Part shown: one piece after another, positions 19,565 to 28,648 of the stretch
Layout: each line of letters starts with the position of its first letter
How positions within the stretch are numbered: position 1 is the stretch's first letter
Assembly: GCA_022825505.1 (NCBI GenBank)
Contig: JAJDWR010000073.1
Coordinates: forward strand, 1 to 64,000
Length of the DNA: 64,000 nucleotides
Reading direction: 5' to 3'
Origin: Gammaproteobacteria bacterium
GTDB taxonomy: Bacteria; Pseudomonadota; Gammaproteobacteria; Steroidobacterales; Rariloculaceae
Position numbers and translations under genes: made by a program
The notes under the pieces: model-generated
What the model was told of the DNA's origin: nothing
Databases searched by the model: none
Seen by the model: the letters and a program-made list of their open reading frames with translations, nothing else

Positions 19565-19785
19565 AACCGGGCGGACTCAAGCTGCTCGCCAATTCACCAC
19601 GCGTGCGCGAGGTGCTGGAGCACGCGCTCGCCGTGTTCGATACTGAAGAACAGGCCGAGGCATGGCTTTCTCTGCCGAATCGGACTCTGTGCGGCGAGAC
19701 GCCGCTGGCTCTGCTGGAAACTGACACTGGCGTGCAGGCGGTTGACGAGGCGCTGACGCGGCTCGAACATGGCGTGTTCGCATAA
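19561..19785 (+). CDS. Small MbcA/ParS/Xre-type toxin-binding domain protein
   Basis: A 74-residue protein ending in LSLPNRTLCGETPLALLETD-type sequence (residues about 36-55), the mark of the DUF2384 domain found in MbcA/ParS/Xre antitoxins. Those proteins normally neutralise a RES-domain toxin and carry an N-terminal helix-turn-helix, which is not evident here. The GTG start overlaps the ligB stop (GTGA), so it is translated with the catabolic operon. No RES toxin gene follows; the next gene converges from the other strand. It could be a remnant antitoxin or a recruited regulator. Confidence 0.65.
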   Translation: MKPGGLKLLANSPRVREVLEHALAVFDTEEQAEAWLSLPNRTLCGETPLALLETDTGVQAVDEALTRLEHGVFA

Positions 19786-19825
19786 ATCGCGCTGCCACTG
19801 CCGCTTATTAACTTCGCCGACTCCA

Positions 19826-20812
19826 CTACTCGACGTTGTTCAGGATCGACCGCGCCGTACCCGAAAACACTGACGCCTTGTCCGAGTCGCTGGCCTCCAT
19901 TTCCTGGATCGAACTCACGGCGCGGTCGATGGAACCGAGGTAGTGCGGGTAGTCGCTGCCCATGACCATGTGGTCGGCGCCCACAATGCCCCGCAGCATC
20001 TTCAGGGTATGCTGGCTGAAGGTGACGGTGTCGTAGTAGAGCTTCTTCAGGTATACGCTGGGCAATTCGTCGATGTGCTCCCGGCATTCTGGAAAGTCGC
20101 GGTAGCCATTATCCAAACGCTCCATCAGCCACGGAATCGTGCCGCCGGCGTGCCCGATCACCCAGCGAATGTTCGGTAGTTCCCGCAGCATGCCCGAATA
20201 GCACAGCTTTGCCACGGCCAGGGTGGTGTCGCCGGGGAACCCGACGATGGGGCCGAGGCAGTACTCGGCGAATGGCTCCGGGTCGGCCGGCAGGATGGGG
20301 TGAATGAAGATGCAGACTTCGCGCCGGTTGGCCTCCTCGAAGAAGGGTCGGAACCGCGGGTCGGTCAGGGGGGCGCCGGACAAGTTGCTCTGCAGGATGA
20401 CGCCATTGAGCTTCAACACGTCCAGGGCGCGTTCCAGTTCGCTGAGCGCGGCATCGGGATTGTCCATCGGTATCGAGGCAAATCCCTTGAATCGAGTGGG
20501 ATATGCTGCGATCAATTCCGCATATGCATCGTTCAGGCGGGACGCGACCTCAGGCTGATGCTCCGCGTCGGTGAAGTAGACATTGGGCGTCGACACGGAT
20601 ACGACCTGAACATCGACTCCTACCCGATCCATGTCCTCAATGCGCAATTTCGGATCGGTCATGGGCGGCGTGATGCTGAAGAATCGGGTCCCCCGGTACT
20701 TCATCAGGGTGTTGCCCGCTATACCCGTAGCAAACGAGAACTCCGTAGCAAGATCCCGTATCGAGTCGAAGTAGTGGGGCGGGTAGTAGTGGGTATGCAG
20801 GTCGAATTTCAT
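19826..20812 (-). CDS. Amidohydrolase-family decarboxylase (ACMSD/gamma-resorcylate type)
   Basis: A 328-residue amidohydrolase-2 family protein. Metal-binding FDLHTHYYPPHYF opens the barrel, followed by GVILQSNLSGAPL, VCIFIHPILP, the histidine in VIGHAGGTIPWLMERL and the aspartate in MVMGSDYPHYLG. The family contains aminocarboxymuconate-semialdehyde decarboxylase and hydroxybenzoate or resorcylate decarboxylases, all non-oxidative. The start is supported by AGGGAAG eight bases ahead. It converges with the ligAB operon, so it belongs to the locus but is regulated separately. Likely job: removing a carboxyl from an aromatic or ring-opened intermediate. The exact substrate is not known. Confidence 0.78.
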   Translation of the reverse strand: MKFDLHTHYYPPHYFDSIRDLATEFSFATGIAGNTLMKYRGTRFFSITPPMTDPKLRIEDMDRVGVDVQVVSVSTPNVYFTDAEHQPEVASRLNDAYAELIAAYPTRFKGFASIPMDNPDAALSELERALDVLKLNGVILQSNLSGAPLTDPRFRPFFEEANRREVCIFIHPILPADPEPFAEYCLGPIVGFPGDTTLAVAKLCYSGMLRELPNIRWVIGHAGGTIPWLMERLDNGYRDFPECREHIDELPSVYLKKLYYDTVTFSQHTLKMLRGIVGADHMVMGSDYPHYLGSIDRAVSSIQEMEASDSDKASVFSGTARSILNNVE

Positions 20813-20972
20813 ATCGAAATCTTCCCTTTCGCTTGACTGTGGCGCGCAATCCTGCCTTTGACCGGGTGCGCCGTCAATCATGCTGCTTCGGCGCCCAATG
20901 AGATGGCATGGTGTGGCACTATTGATGCATGCCAATTAGCATCATTATGCTTCACTATTATCATCACTACGC

Positions 20973-21221
20973 ATGAGAACAGCACTGACACTTGAAGATG
21001 ACGTCGCCGCCAAGCTGCGCGACGAGATGGCGCGGACCGGCACCAGCATGAAGGATGTCGTAAACAAACTTCTTCGCCGCGGATTCGAGGCTCCCCGAGA
21101 AGAGCAACTCGCAGCGCCGTTCACCGTGGAAGCGGCTCCAATGGGTGTCAGGAACGGATACGACATCGACGACATCGGCGGCCTGCTCGATCTGCTGGAC
21201 GGATCAGCCGGACGGCGATAA
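20973..21221 (+). CDS. vapB: VapB-type antitoxin
   Basis: An 82-residue protein with a ribbon-helix-helix N-terminus (RTALTLEDDVAAKLRDEMAR and TSMKDVVNKLLRRGFE) and a flexible acidic tail. This is the pattern of antitoxins paired with PIN-domain VapC toxins. The upstream region is AT-rich compared with the rest and has a TTGATG/TTATGC promoter-like pair with 17-base spacing (20,922-20,950). The next frame holds only the end of a PIN toxin, so this antitoxin has lost its target. Confidence 0.72.
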   Translation: MRTALTLEDDVAAKLRDEMARTGTSMKDVVNKLLRRGFEAPREEQLAAPFTVEAAPMGVRNGYDIDDIGGLLDLLDGSAGRR

Positions 21222-21328
21222 TCGTCGCCGCCCTGGCAGTGGAGCACGGCGCGAGGATCGCGACCACGGATCGTGACTTCGCTCGCTTTGCCGATGTCGA
21301 GGTTCTGAATCCACTTGAAATCGCGTGA
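21215..21328 (+). pseudogene. vapC: 3' remnant of a VapC PIN-domain toxin
   Basis: Immediately after vapB, one frame reads AIIVAALAVEHGARIATTDR then DFARFADVEVLNPLEIA and stops. That is the last helix, acidic active-site segment and strand of a VapC PIN domain. The first 90 or so residues, including the N-terminal aspartate motif, are absent, and no start codon serves the fragment. The vapB stop overlaps it. An internal deletion that removed most of the toxin but kept the antitoxin explains the arrangement. Confidence 0.72.
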
Positions 21329-21481
21329 AACGAACGGACCGTAGCCTTCCAGCCCAACAATTTTGATCCGCTCGTGCCCGGACCGGGAAATGGTGCGTTC
21401 AGGCCATGAACGATACTGGAAGTAAGCGCATCGGCTGTAGTAAGGTCCCTGCGGTTTCTCTGATCGTGTAGGGCGCAGTCC

Positions 21482-22564
21482 ATGCGGAAATCGACTCGGC
21501 TCGTTGCATTTGCGGCCGGTTTTCTCCTGCAATGTCCTCTGCCGTCGACGCATGTATTCGCACAAGCGAGCACGCCCGACGGCGGCGTGTTCGATGGCGC
21601 GATCCGTCACGCCGAGACCATGCCCCGCATCAGGAGCCTGCTGATCAGCCGCAACGGCGAGTTGGTGGTTGAACGCTACTTCAACGGCACGGCGCCCCGT
21701 GATATCGCCAACATCAAGTCCGTCTCCAAGAGCGTGATTTCCGCGCTGGTGGGAATCGCCATCGAACAGGGGTACATCGACAGCGTCAGACAACCCATCG
21801 GCACCTACTTTCCCGAACGGCTGACGACTGATGGGGACACACCCAAGACCCGAATTACCATCGAGAACCTGCTGACAATGCAATCCGGGCTGGAAACCAC
21901 CAGTAATCGCAATTACGGCGCCTGGGTGCAGAGTTCCGACTGGGTGAGATTTGCCCTGCGGCAACCCCTTGAATTGCCGCCGGGAATGGTCATGGAATAC
22001 AGCACGGGCAATACGCACCTGTTGTCGGCAATTCTTACCGGGGCCACCGGGATGTCCACCCTGCAATTTGCCCGGGAGTACCTTGCCGGACCAATGGGCT
22101 TCCGACTTGCATCCTGGCCCAGGGATCCCCAGGGTATTTACTTCGGCGGCAATGACATGGAAATGACGCCCCGCGAGATGCTCGAATTCGGAAAGCTGTA
22201 CCTGAACAAGGGCCGCGCGAACGGAAAGCAGATCATCCCTGCCGACTGGATCGACGCTTCCCTGAGTCCGCGCGCAATTTCAACCCGGGACAACGACCGC
22301 TACTACGGCTATGGCTGGTGGATTCGCGATATGGCGGGTCACGAAACACCCTATGCCTGGGGCTACGGCGGCCAATTCATCGTGCTGGTGCCCGAGCTCG
22401 ACCTGGTCGTGGTCACAACCTCCTCAAGCTGGCCGGGTCCGGATCGGCGTGCTCACACCCAACGCATGTACGATCTCGTCGAGTATTCCGTTATCGCTCC
22501 GGCATCGCCAGGCATGGCCCGTTCGGCCCCGTCGCTGCCGGGCATACCCTCCGGCGGCGAATAG
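21482..22564 (+). CDS. Exported beta-lactamase-fold serine hydrolase
   Basis: A 360-residue class C beta-lactamase-like protein with a Sec signal (start RKSTRLVAFAAGFLLQCPL, cut near HVFAQAS). The S-x-x-K nucleophile motif is Ser80-Val-Ser-Lys83 in NIKSVSKSVISALVG. The second motif is Y-S-T in VMEYSTGNTHLLS, and the third region is YAWGYGGQFIVLVPEL. Most such proteins are esterases or D-amino-acid peptidases rather than antibiotic resistance enzymes. It is followed eight bases later by an alpha/beta hydrolase on the same strand, so the two probably share a transcript. Substrate unknown. Confidence 0.85.
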   Translation: MRKSTRLVAFAAGFLLQCPLPSTHVFAQASTPDGGVFDGAIRHAETMPRIRSLLISRNGELVVERYFNGTAPRDIANIKSVSKSVISALVGIAIEQGYIDSVRQPIGTYFPERLTTDGDTPKTRITIENLLTMQSGLETTSNRNYGAWVQSSDWVRFALRQPLELPPGMVMEYSTGNTHLLSAILTGATGMSTLQFAREYLAGPMGFRLASWPRDPQGIYFGGNDMEMTPREMLEFGKLYLNKGRANGKQIIPADWIDASLSPRAISTRDNDRYYGYGWWIRDMAGHETPYAWGYGGQFIVLVPELDLVVVTTSSSWPGPDRRAHTQRMYDLVEYSVIAPASPGMARSAPSLPGIPSGGE

Positions 22565-22572
22565 CAACGCGT

Positions 22573-24045
22573 ATGCGGCAGCTCACTCGGGTCCGGTTCG
22601 GGCTGACCATCCCTTTCGCGATCGCCATTGGCGTCGCACCCGTGCAGACGGGCGCCGAACTGGAGGAATCCAATTGCCAGCTCGAAGTCGCCGGTATATC
22701 GAAACGTTACGCACGGTGCGCGACGGTTGTTGTCCCGCTGGATCCGGACGTACCGGATGGGGAGACATTCGATCTCTTCGTCGCGAGAATCCCTTCGCAG
22801 GTGGCCAATCCCTTGCCCGATCCCCTGCTAGTGATCACGGGCGGTCCCGGGCAGAGCACCGTGGATTTCTACATGCAGTATCGGGGCGTGTTTGCGCCCA
22901 TCCGGCGCGATCGGGACCTCATCCTGGTCGATCAGCGCGGGACCGGACGATCGGCGGCAGGGTTCGAATGCGATCTGCCCGCCGAGTTCGATTTTCAGAT
23001 AGCCGACGAAAACCTTCTGGAGAACCTGACGGCCGACTGCCTGGCGGCGCTCGAACATGACCCTGGTTTATTCACAACGTCCGTAGCCGTAGGGGACCTC
23101 GATGCGGTGAGACGTGAGCTCGGCGTCGAGCAGTGGAATATCTATGGCGTGTCCTATGGCACTCGGGTGGCACAGCACTATCTGCGGCGCTTTCCCGGGC
23201 GCGTCCGCACCGTAATCCTGGACGGCGTGGTTCCGTCCACGCTGACGCTGGGGCCGGAGATGGCGATCTACGCACAGGCAGCCCTCGACCGGATATTCCA
23301 GCGCTGCGCCGGTAACAACGCTTGCGCTGCGCGCTTCGGCGATCTCGCGTCTGTATTTGACGATCTGATGTCCCGAATCCAGGAGTCGCCGGTCTCCGTC
23401 GCCACAAGAGATACGGCGACGGGAGAGATGGAAGAAACGCTCGTCACGGATGAATACCTGATGGGCGTTACCCGCCTTTTCAGTTACTCCGACACGACGG
23501 CGGCACTTCTGCCGCTGATCATCCACGAGGCCGCGAACGGGCGCTTCGAAATGCTGCTCGCGCAGGCCGAAATGATCACGAGCGATCTTGAAAGATCGAT
23601 CAGCTTTCCCATGCACAACTCGGTGATATGCGCCGAGGACTATCCATTCGAAGCGGCGGGGACTTCCACGGCGTATGCCGACGCCTATCTCGGCACGTCC
23701 ATCACCGATGCCTTGAGTACCATCTGCGGACTCTGGCCGCGGGGAAACGTTGACCCGGATTTCAAGGATCCGCTGGCGAGCGCACACCCGATCCTCCTGT
23801 TGTCCGGCGAAAACGATCCGGCGACCCCGTCCCGGTACGGTGAGGACGCCATCGCCGGGGGATTCAGCAACGCACTCCACCTCATCGGTCCCGGCAAGGG
23901 TCACGGGATGGCGCCCGTAGGTTGCGTTCCGGATCTGATGCAGGCGTTCGTCGAAGCCGCGGCGATCGAAGGCATCGACGCCGGTTGTCTTGATCGCGCC
24001 ATGCCAATGCCGATCTTTCTCAGCGCGGCCGGCCCGGGGCCCTGA
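22573..24045 (+). CDS. Exported alpha/beta hydrolase, proline iminopeptidase/TAP-like
   Basis: About 490 residues with a Sec signal (RQLTRVRFGLTIPFAIAIG). It shows the oxyanion segment VITGGPGQSTV, DQRGTGRSAAGF, the nucleophile elbow YGVSYGTRVAQHYL, a cysteine-containing cap, and a TAP-like C-terminal region with LLLSGENDPATP and the catalytic His in GKGHGMAP. Relatives are exported aminopeptidases such as tripeptidyl aminopeptidase. The frame continues far upstream inside the preceding gene, but the ATG at 22,573, just after that gene's stop, gives a proper signal peptide and was chosen. Probably co-transcribed with the serine hydrolase; both could act on peptides in the periplasm. Confidence 0.83.
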   Translation: MRQLTRVRFGLTIPFAIAIGVAPVQTGAELEESNCQLEVAGISKRYARCATVVVPLDPDVPDGETFDLFVARIPSQVANPLPDPLLVITGGPGQSTVDFYMQYRGVFAPIRRDRDLILVDQRGTGRSAAGFECDLPAEFDFQIADENLLENLTADCLAALEHDPGLFTTSVAVGDLDAVRRELGVEQWNIYGVSYGTRVAQHYLRRFPGRVRTVILDGVVPSTLTLGPEMAIYAQAALDRIFQRCAGNNACAARFGDLASVFDDLMSRIQESPVSVATRDTATGEMEETLVTDEYLMGVTRLFSYSDTTAALLPLIIHEAANGRFEMLLAQAEMITSDLERSISFPMHNSVICAEDYPFEAAGTSTAYADAYLGTSITDALSTICGLWPRGNVDPDFKDPLASAHPILLLSGENDPATPSRYGEDAIAGGFSNALHLIGPGKGHGMAPVGCVPDLMQAFVEAAAIEGIDAGCLDRAMPMPIFLSAAGPGP

Positions 24046-24077
24046 TCTGCCGTGTTCGCGACGTACACAAACCTGCC

Positions 24078-24803
24078 GTGATCCAGGCCGACTCGCTCAG
24101 CAAGGCATTCGGCAAAATTGCCGCACTGTCCGAGGTCGGTTTTCGTGCCCGGGACGGGCAGATTACCGGTTTGCTGGGTCCAAACGGCGCGGGAAAATCC
24201 ACTTGTCTGCGAATACTCTCGACCGTGCTTCGGCCAAGCCACGGCACTGCAAGCGTCGGTGGTATCGACGTTTCGCACGACCCCCTGGCTGTGCGGGGGA
24301 TCATCGGCACCCTGCCCCACGGTGCTGGCCTTTATCCCCATCTCACGGCCATCGAAAACATCCGCTACTTCGGACTGCTCTGCGGCGTGGACCGCGCCAC
24401 GCTCGCGAGGCGAATCGACCGACTCATCCAGCGACTCGACCTGGGTGACGTGGCCGACCGCAAGGCCGGCGGGTTCTCGCAAGGCGAACGGACCAAGGTA
24501 GCGCTCGCCCGGGCGCTAGTCCACGAACCGCCTCACCTGTTGCTCGACGAACCGACCAACGGGCTCGATGTGATGGCCGTTCGCCAGCTTCGCAAGTGGT
24601 TGCAGGAACTCGCCCTGGAGGGCCGCTGCATCCTGATATCCAGTCACGTCATGCAGGAGATCTCGGCGCTGGCCGACGACCTGGTGATCATCGCCCACGG
24701 CAGAATTGCGGCCAAGGGAACACCGATGGAACTGGCGGACCGGTTCGGCAACCGGGACCTGGAGGAAATCTTCGTCTCGGCCATCGGAGGCGAACCTTCA
24801 TGA
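24078..24803 (+). CDS. natA: ABC transporter ATP-binding protein (NatA-like)
   Basis: ATPase subunit of 241 residues with Walker A GLLGPNGAGKST, signature GGFSQGERTKVALARAL, Walker B LLLDEPTNGLD and switch His in SSHVMQEI. Sequence and gene pairing match NatA of the sodium-exporting NatAB type. Such exporters also move other substrates, so sodium is not proven. Start is GTG. The stop overlaps the ATG of the permease by four bases (ATGA). Confidence 0.88.
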   Translation: MIQADSLSKAFGKIAALSEVGFRARDGQITGLLGPNGAGKSTCLRILSTVLRPSHGTASVGGIDVSHDPLAVRGIIGTLPHGAGLYPHLTAIENIRYFGLLCGVDRATLARRIDRLIQRLDLGDVADRKAGGFSQGERTKVALARALVHEPPHLLLDEPTNGLDVMAVRQLRKWLQELALEGRCILISSHVMQEISALADDLVIIAHGRIAAKGTPMELADRFGNRDLEEIFVSAIGGEPS

Positions 24804-25987
24804 TGTCGGCGATTCTCACGGTCTGCCGCAAGGAGATTTTCGACAACTCGCGGGACAGGCGCACCCTCCTGACGTCGACCCTCCTGGGCCCGCTAATGGG
24901 TCCGCTGCTCCTGGTCGTCATGTTCAACGTCTCCATCTCCCGGGTCACATCGTCGGTGGACCAGCCAATCGACGTGCCGATCATCGGCGCCGGGTACGCC
25001 GACAATCTGGTCGCATTTCTCGCCAGCCGCGGCATTTCCGCCTCCGAGGAGCACGACCTCGCCAGCATCGATGAAGCCATCAGTGCGGTTCGCAACGGGG
25101 AGGAGGATGTCGTCGTGTTCGTGGACGAATCCTTCGGCGAAGATCTGGCAAGCGAGACCGGCGCCCATGTCAGCCTGGTGTATGACGAATCGGACACCGC
25201 CTCGGACCAGCGCGTCGGCCGCATCCGCGGATCGATCGGCGCCTACTCCCAGCAGATCGGAAACCTGCGGTTGTTGGCCCGGGGTCTCGATCCGGCCGTC
25301 GTACGCCCGTTGATCATCGACAACTTCGATGTTTCAACCGCGGAAGAGCGCTCCTCCATTCTGCTCGGGATGCTGACATACTTCCTGTTGTTCGCAACCC
25401 TGATCGGGGGACTGTACCTGGCCACCGACACCACGGCGGGTGAGCGTGAGCGCAAGTCACTCGAGCCGCTTCTGGCGACGCCGGTTCCGCGCTCCAGCCT
25501 GATCCTTGGGAAAATGGGTGCAACGGCCGCGTACATGCTTCTGTCGCTCGCGCTGACGCTGATCTGCTTTACTGTCGCCTTGCCCTTCATGTCCCTGGAC
25601 GAACTTGGCATGAGTACGTCGTTCAACCTGGTCACGGCATTGATCGCCTTCGTGGTGCTCGTACCCTACGCACCGCTCGGCGCGGCATTGATGACGGTTG
25701 TGGCGTCCTTTACGAAGAGCTACAAGGAAGCCCAGAGCTACCTGGGATTCGTCATCCTCATACCGACCCTGCCGTTGATCGTCGCGGCGATTCTGAACGT
25801 GCGGCCCTCATTGGCACTCATGGCCGTTCCCAGCCTCAGCCAGCACCTGCTCATTACCAATCTGATCCGCGCGGAACCCATTGAGGCGCCCATGCTGGCG
25901 GTATCCTTCGCAACGACGCTGCTGCTTGGCGCGCTGCTGGCCTATGCGGCCGTCCGCCTGTACGAGCGGGAGCGTATCCTGGGCTAA
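24800..25987 (+). CDS. natB: ABC transporter permease (NatB-like)
   Basis: A 395-residue membrane protein of the ABC-2/NatB type. One N-terminal helix (LLGPLMGPLLLVVMFNVSI) is followed by a large periplasmic domain of roughly 180 residues and then a block of about five helices near the C-terminus, including ILLGMLTYFLLFATLIGGLY. The short cytoplasmic link TTAGERERKSLEPLLATPV is a family hallmark. The start at 24,800 overlaps natA; a much longer upstream frame is merely the shadow of natA. Together the two form a complete half-transporter pair. Confidence 0.87.
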   Translation: MMSAILTVCRKEIFDNSRDRRTLLTSTLLGPLMGPLLLVVMFNVSISRVTSSVDQPIDVPIIGAGYADNLVAFLASRGISASEEHDLASIDEAISAVRNGEEDVVVFVDESFGEDLASETGAHVSLVYDESDTASDQRVGRIRGSIGAYSQQIGNLRLLARGLDPAVVRPLIIDNFDVSTAEERSSILLGMLTYFLLFATLIGGLYLATDTTAGERERKSLEPLLATPVPRSSLILGKMGATAAYMLLSLALTLICFTVALPFMSLDELGMSTSFNLVTALIAFVVLVPYAPLGAALMTVVASFTKSYKEAQSYLGFVILIPTLPLIVAAILNVRPSLALMAVPSLSQHLLITNLIRAEPIEAPMLAVSFATTLLLGALLAYAAVRLYERERILG

Positions 25988-25995
25988 CCGGTCCA

Positions 25996-28203
25996 ATGAA
26001 CAGACTTCCAGTTGTTTCCGCGGCGATGGCGATGATTGCCATGCCAAGCGGTCATGCCCAGGAATCCGGGCCTTCGGCAGAAAAACAATTCCGAATCGTT
26101 CGCACCGATGTACGCCCGGTCATCGACGGGCACCTCGACGATGCCGTCTGGTCCGTGGCGCCGGTCATCGATGACTTCGTCGTCAGCGTGCCGAATGAAG
26201 GTGACGAACCGTCCGAATACACGCAGGTCTTCGCCGCTTATGACAGCGATGCGCTCTACATTGCGGCGCGGTCGTGGACGGATTCGCCGGAGAGCATCAC
26301 CGCTCAGGTATTGCGCCAGGGTGAAACGATATTTGCGGACGATGACTTCGCGATCATCCTGGATCCATTCAACAATCAGCGCAGCGGTTATTTCTTTGCC
26401 GTCAACCCGAACGGGGTCCGCGAAGATGCCCTTTACGAAAACACCACCAGCATGGAGTTCAACTGGGACGGCATCTTTTATGCGGCGTCATCCATGGATG
26501 ACGAGGGATGGACGGTTGAAGTGGAACTGCCTTTCAAGACACTGGCATTCGATCCCGAAAACGACACATGGGGCATCAATTTTCTGCGGCGCACGCAACG
26601 AATCGGGGAAATGGTCATGTGGGTTGCGCGAAACCAGGCGCTGAATCCCAGCGTGACCGGTGCGATGATCGGCATAAGCGACGTCAACCAGGGGCGGGGC
26701 CTCGACGTGGTCCCGTCGGTCAGCGTACGCCATGCGCAACGACACGAGATGTCGCTGCGCGATACGGCCTTTGATCCGTCCATCGACGTGTTCTACAAGA
26801 TTACCCCCTCGCTGAACGGGTCACTGACAGTCAACACCGACTTCTCGGCCACCGAAGTCGACGACCGTCAGGTCAACCTGACGCGCTTCAACCTCTTTTT
26901 CCCGGAAAAGCGCGATTTCTTCCTCCGCGACACCGACATATTCCAGTTTGGCCGAATTGCCGGCAATCAATTCGGGGAGGTTGGCTTCACGGCGGCATCA
27001 CGCCCATCCAGGGAGAGCGGAAAGCCGTTCTTCTCGAGGAAAATCGGTCTCAATGCCGCGGGTCTGCCGGTCGACCTCGACTATGGGGGCAAGCTCAGCG
27101 GCAGAATCGGACGTTGGGACGTGGGCGCACTTGCGATCCGGCAGGAAGCGTTCGGCGGCATCGATGCAACGGATATCGTCGTCGCCCGAGGCGCTGCCAA
27201 CGTGCTGTCGGAATCCTCGATCGGCTTCATTGCGACCAGGGGGGATCCGGGTTCCAATCTCGACAATTCCGTACTTGGAGTGGATTTCCGCTTCCTGAAT
27301 ACCCGTCTGCCAGGCGGGCGGATCGTTCGCGGTGACGCCTGGTACCTGGATTCGTCCACGGAGCACCTTGCGGGCGACAGCGGTGCCTTCGGGTTGGGCG
27401 TGCAAATGCCGAATCCCACTGGATGGCAGGGTGGTTTCGATCTGCGCGAAATACAGTCGCATTACAACCCGGCACTGGGGTTCGTCGACCGCAGGGGCGT
27501 CCGGGACTTCAATGCCTCGATTGGCTACCGCTATCGGCCTCGGGAAGGCATCCTGCGCGCGATTCTCGCGGGGGTGGATGCCCAGCAGGTGAATCTCCTG
27601 GCAGGCGGACTGCAGAGCAAGATCATCAGGTTACGGCTGCTTGAAGTCGAGGGCAGGCTGAACGACGAACTCAATGTGGACTACACCCGGAACACGGAAG
27701 TTCTCTACAGACCGTTCGAAATCTCCCCCGGGGTGGTCATACCGGCGGACTCATATTCGTTCGACCAGTACGGGTTCGATCTGCGCACGGCAGGCCAGCG
27801 GACCGTGACGGTGATGGGCGGCGCCCGGGCCGGCGAGTTCTTCGAGGGCGACCTCTTCAACATCCGGACGCAGGTGTCGTGGAATGCGAGCCGGCACTTC
27901 CGCGCCACCGCCGGCTACGACTACAACGAGATCAGGCTGCCCCAGGGCGAGTTCGAGACACGACTGTTGCGTCTGCGCATGGACCTCATCTTTTCGTCCA
28001 GATGGTCCTGGGTGAACCTGGTGCAATACGACAACGTTTCCGAGACCGCAGGCATTAACAGCCGGATCGAGTGGATTCCGGCGCCGGGCCGGGAAGGCTA
28101 CATCGTGCTCAACCACAACATGGGCGATATGGATCACGATGACCGGTTCGACCCGATCTCATCCGACCTCGCAGTCAAGTTCAGCTATACGTTTCGCTTC
28201 TGA
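25996..28203 (+). CDS. DUF5916 protein: CBM9-like domain plus outer-membrane barrel
   Basis: A 735-residue exported protein. After a short signal, residues about 30-230 form a carbohydrate-binding family 9-like domain (VIDGHLDDAVWSVAPVIDDF, TIFADDDFAIILDPFNN, VEVELPFKTLAF). The C-terminal part shows the alternating pattern of an outer-membrane beta-barrel, ending in DLAVKFSYTFRF with a terminal Phe. The segment TRFNLFFPEKRDFFLRDTDI links the two. It is nine bases after natB. Function is not established for the family; it may bind glycans or scavenge nutrients at the surface. Confidence 0.82.
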   Translation: MNRLPVVSAAMAMIAMPSGHAQESGPSAEKQFRIVRTDVRPVIDGHLDDAVWSVAPVIDDFVVSVPNEGDEPSEYTQVFAAYDSDALYIAARSWTDSPESITAQVLRQGETIFADDDFAIILDPFNNQRSGYFFAVNPNGVREDALYENTTSMEFNWDGIFYAASSMDDEGWTVEVELPFKTLAFDPENDTWGINFLRRTQRIGEMVMWVARNQALNPSVTGAMIGISDVNQGRGLDVVPSVSVRHAQRHEMSLRDTAFDPSIDVFYKITPSLNGSLTVNTDFSATEVDDRQVNLTRFNLFFPEKRDFFLRDTDIFQFGRIAGNQFGEVGFTAASRPSRESGKPFFSRKIGLNAAGLPVDLDYGGKLSGRIGRWDVGALAIRQEAFGGIDATDIVVARGAANVLSESSIGFIATRGDPGSNLDNSVLGVDFRFLNTRLPGGRIVRGDAWYLDSSTEHLAGDSGAFGLGVQMPNPTGWQGGFDLREIQSHYNPALGFVDRRGVRDFNASIGYRYRPREGILRAILAGVDAQQVNLLAGGLQSKIIRLRLLEVEGRLNDELNVDYTRNTEVLYRPFEISPGVVIPADSYSFDQYGFDLRTAGQRTVTVMGGARAGEFFEGDLFNIRTQVSWNASRHFRATAGYDYNEIRLPQGEFETRLLRLRMDLIFSSRWSWVNLVQYDNVSETAGINSRIEWIPAPGREGYIVLNHNMGDMDHDDRFDPISSDLAVKFSYTFRF

Positions 28204-28210
28204 CGCACGT

Positions 28211-28597
28211 TCATGATGACTCGGCGTCCGCCGTTTCGGGCAACCCGGCCTGCTGCGCCGACGTTTCGTCAATGTCGCGTTCCTCTTCAATGACCGCTTC
28301 CACCTCGAGCACCAGGCCATTTACGGCGATGACCCGAATCGGCGTTCCCGCAGGCAGGACCGTGCCACCGACCGGACTGGCGCTCCAGCGCTCGCCCTCG
28401 ATGCGAACGCGCATGAGATCGCCGGGGCTTTCCTCCACCGTGCCGCGCTTGCCGAGCATGGGGGGATCGGTGGGCGTTGAATCGCCGAGGTACTTCTTCA
28501 TCGACGGGCCCGAGCCTTCGACCATCAATTCCCGACCGACGACACCGATAATGCCGAGCACCACAAGGGTCAGTAACAGGCCGCTAAAAAGTTCCAC
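28211..28597 (-). CDS. Short NfeD-like membrane protein
   Basis: A 128-residue protein with one N-terminal membrane helix (ELFSGLLLTLVVLGIIGVVG) and a C-terminal OB-fold domain. The stretches LGKRGTVEESPGDLMRVRIE and SASPVGGTVLPAGTPIRVIA are typical of NfeD. It lacks the protease domain of the full-length NfeD at 38,842. Start codon is GTG. Short NfeD proteins normally accompany a slipin or flotillin; none is adjacent here, so the partner may be the slipin at 40,571 or absent. Confidence 0.75.
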   Translation of the reverse strand: MELFSGLLLTLVVLGIIGVVGRELMVEGSGPSMKKYLGDSTPTDPPMLGKRGTVEESPGDLMRVRIEGERWSASPVGGTVLPAGTPIRVIAVNGLVLEVEAVIEEERDIDETSAQQAGLPETADAESS

Positions 28598-28648
28598 GGT
28601 CGTCCGATGCCCCTGCCTGAAATGCTTCTGTGTCCTGAGTCGCGGCGC

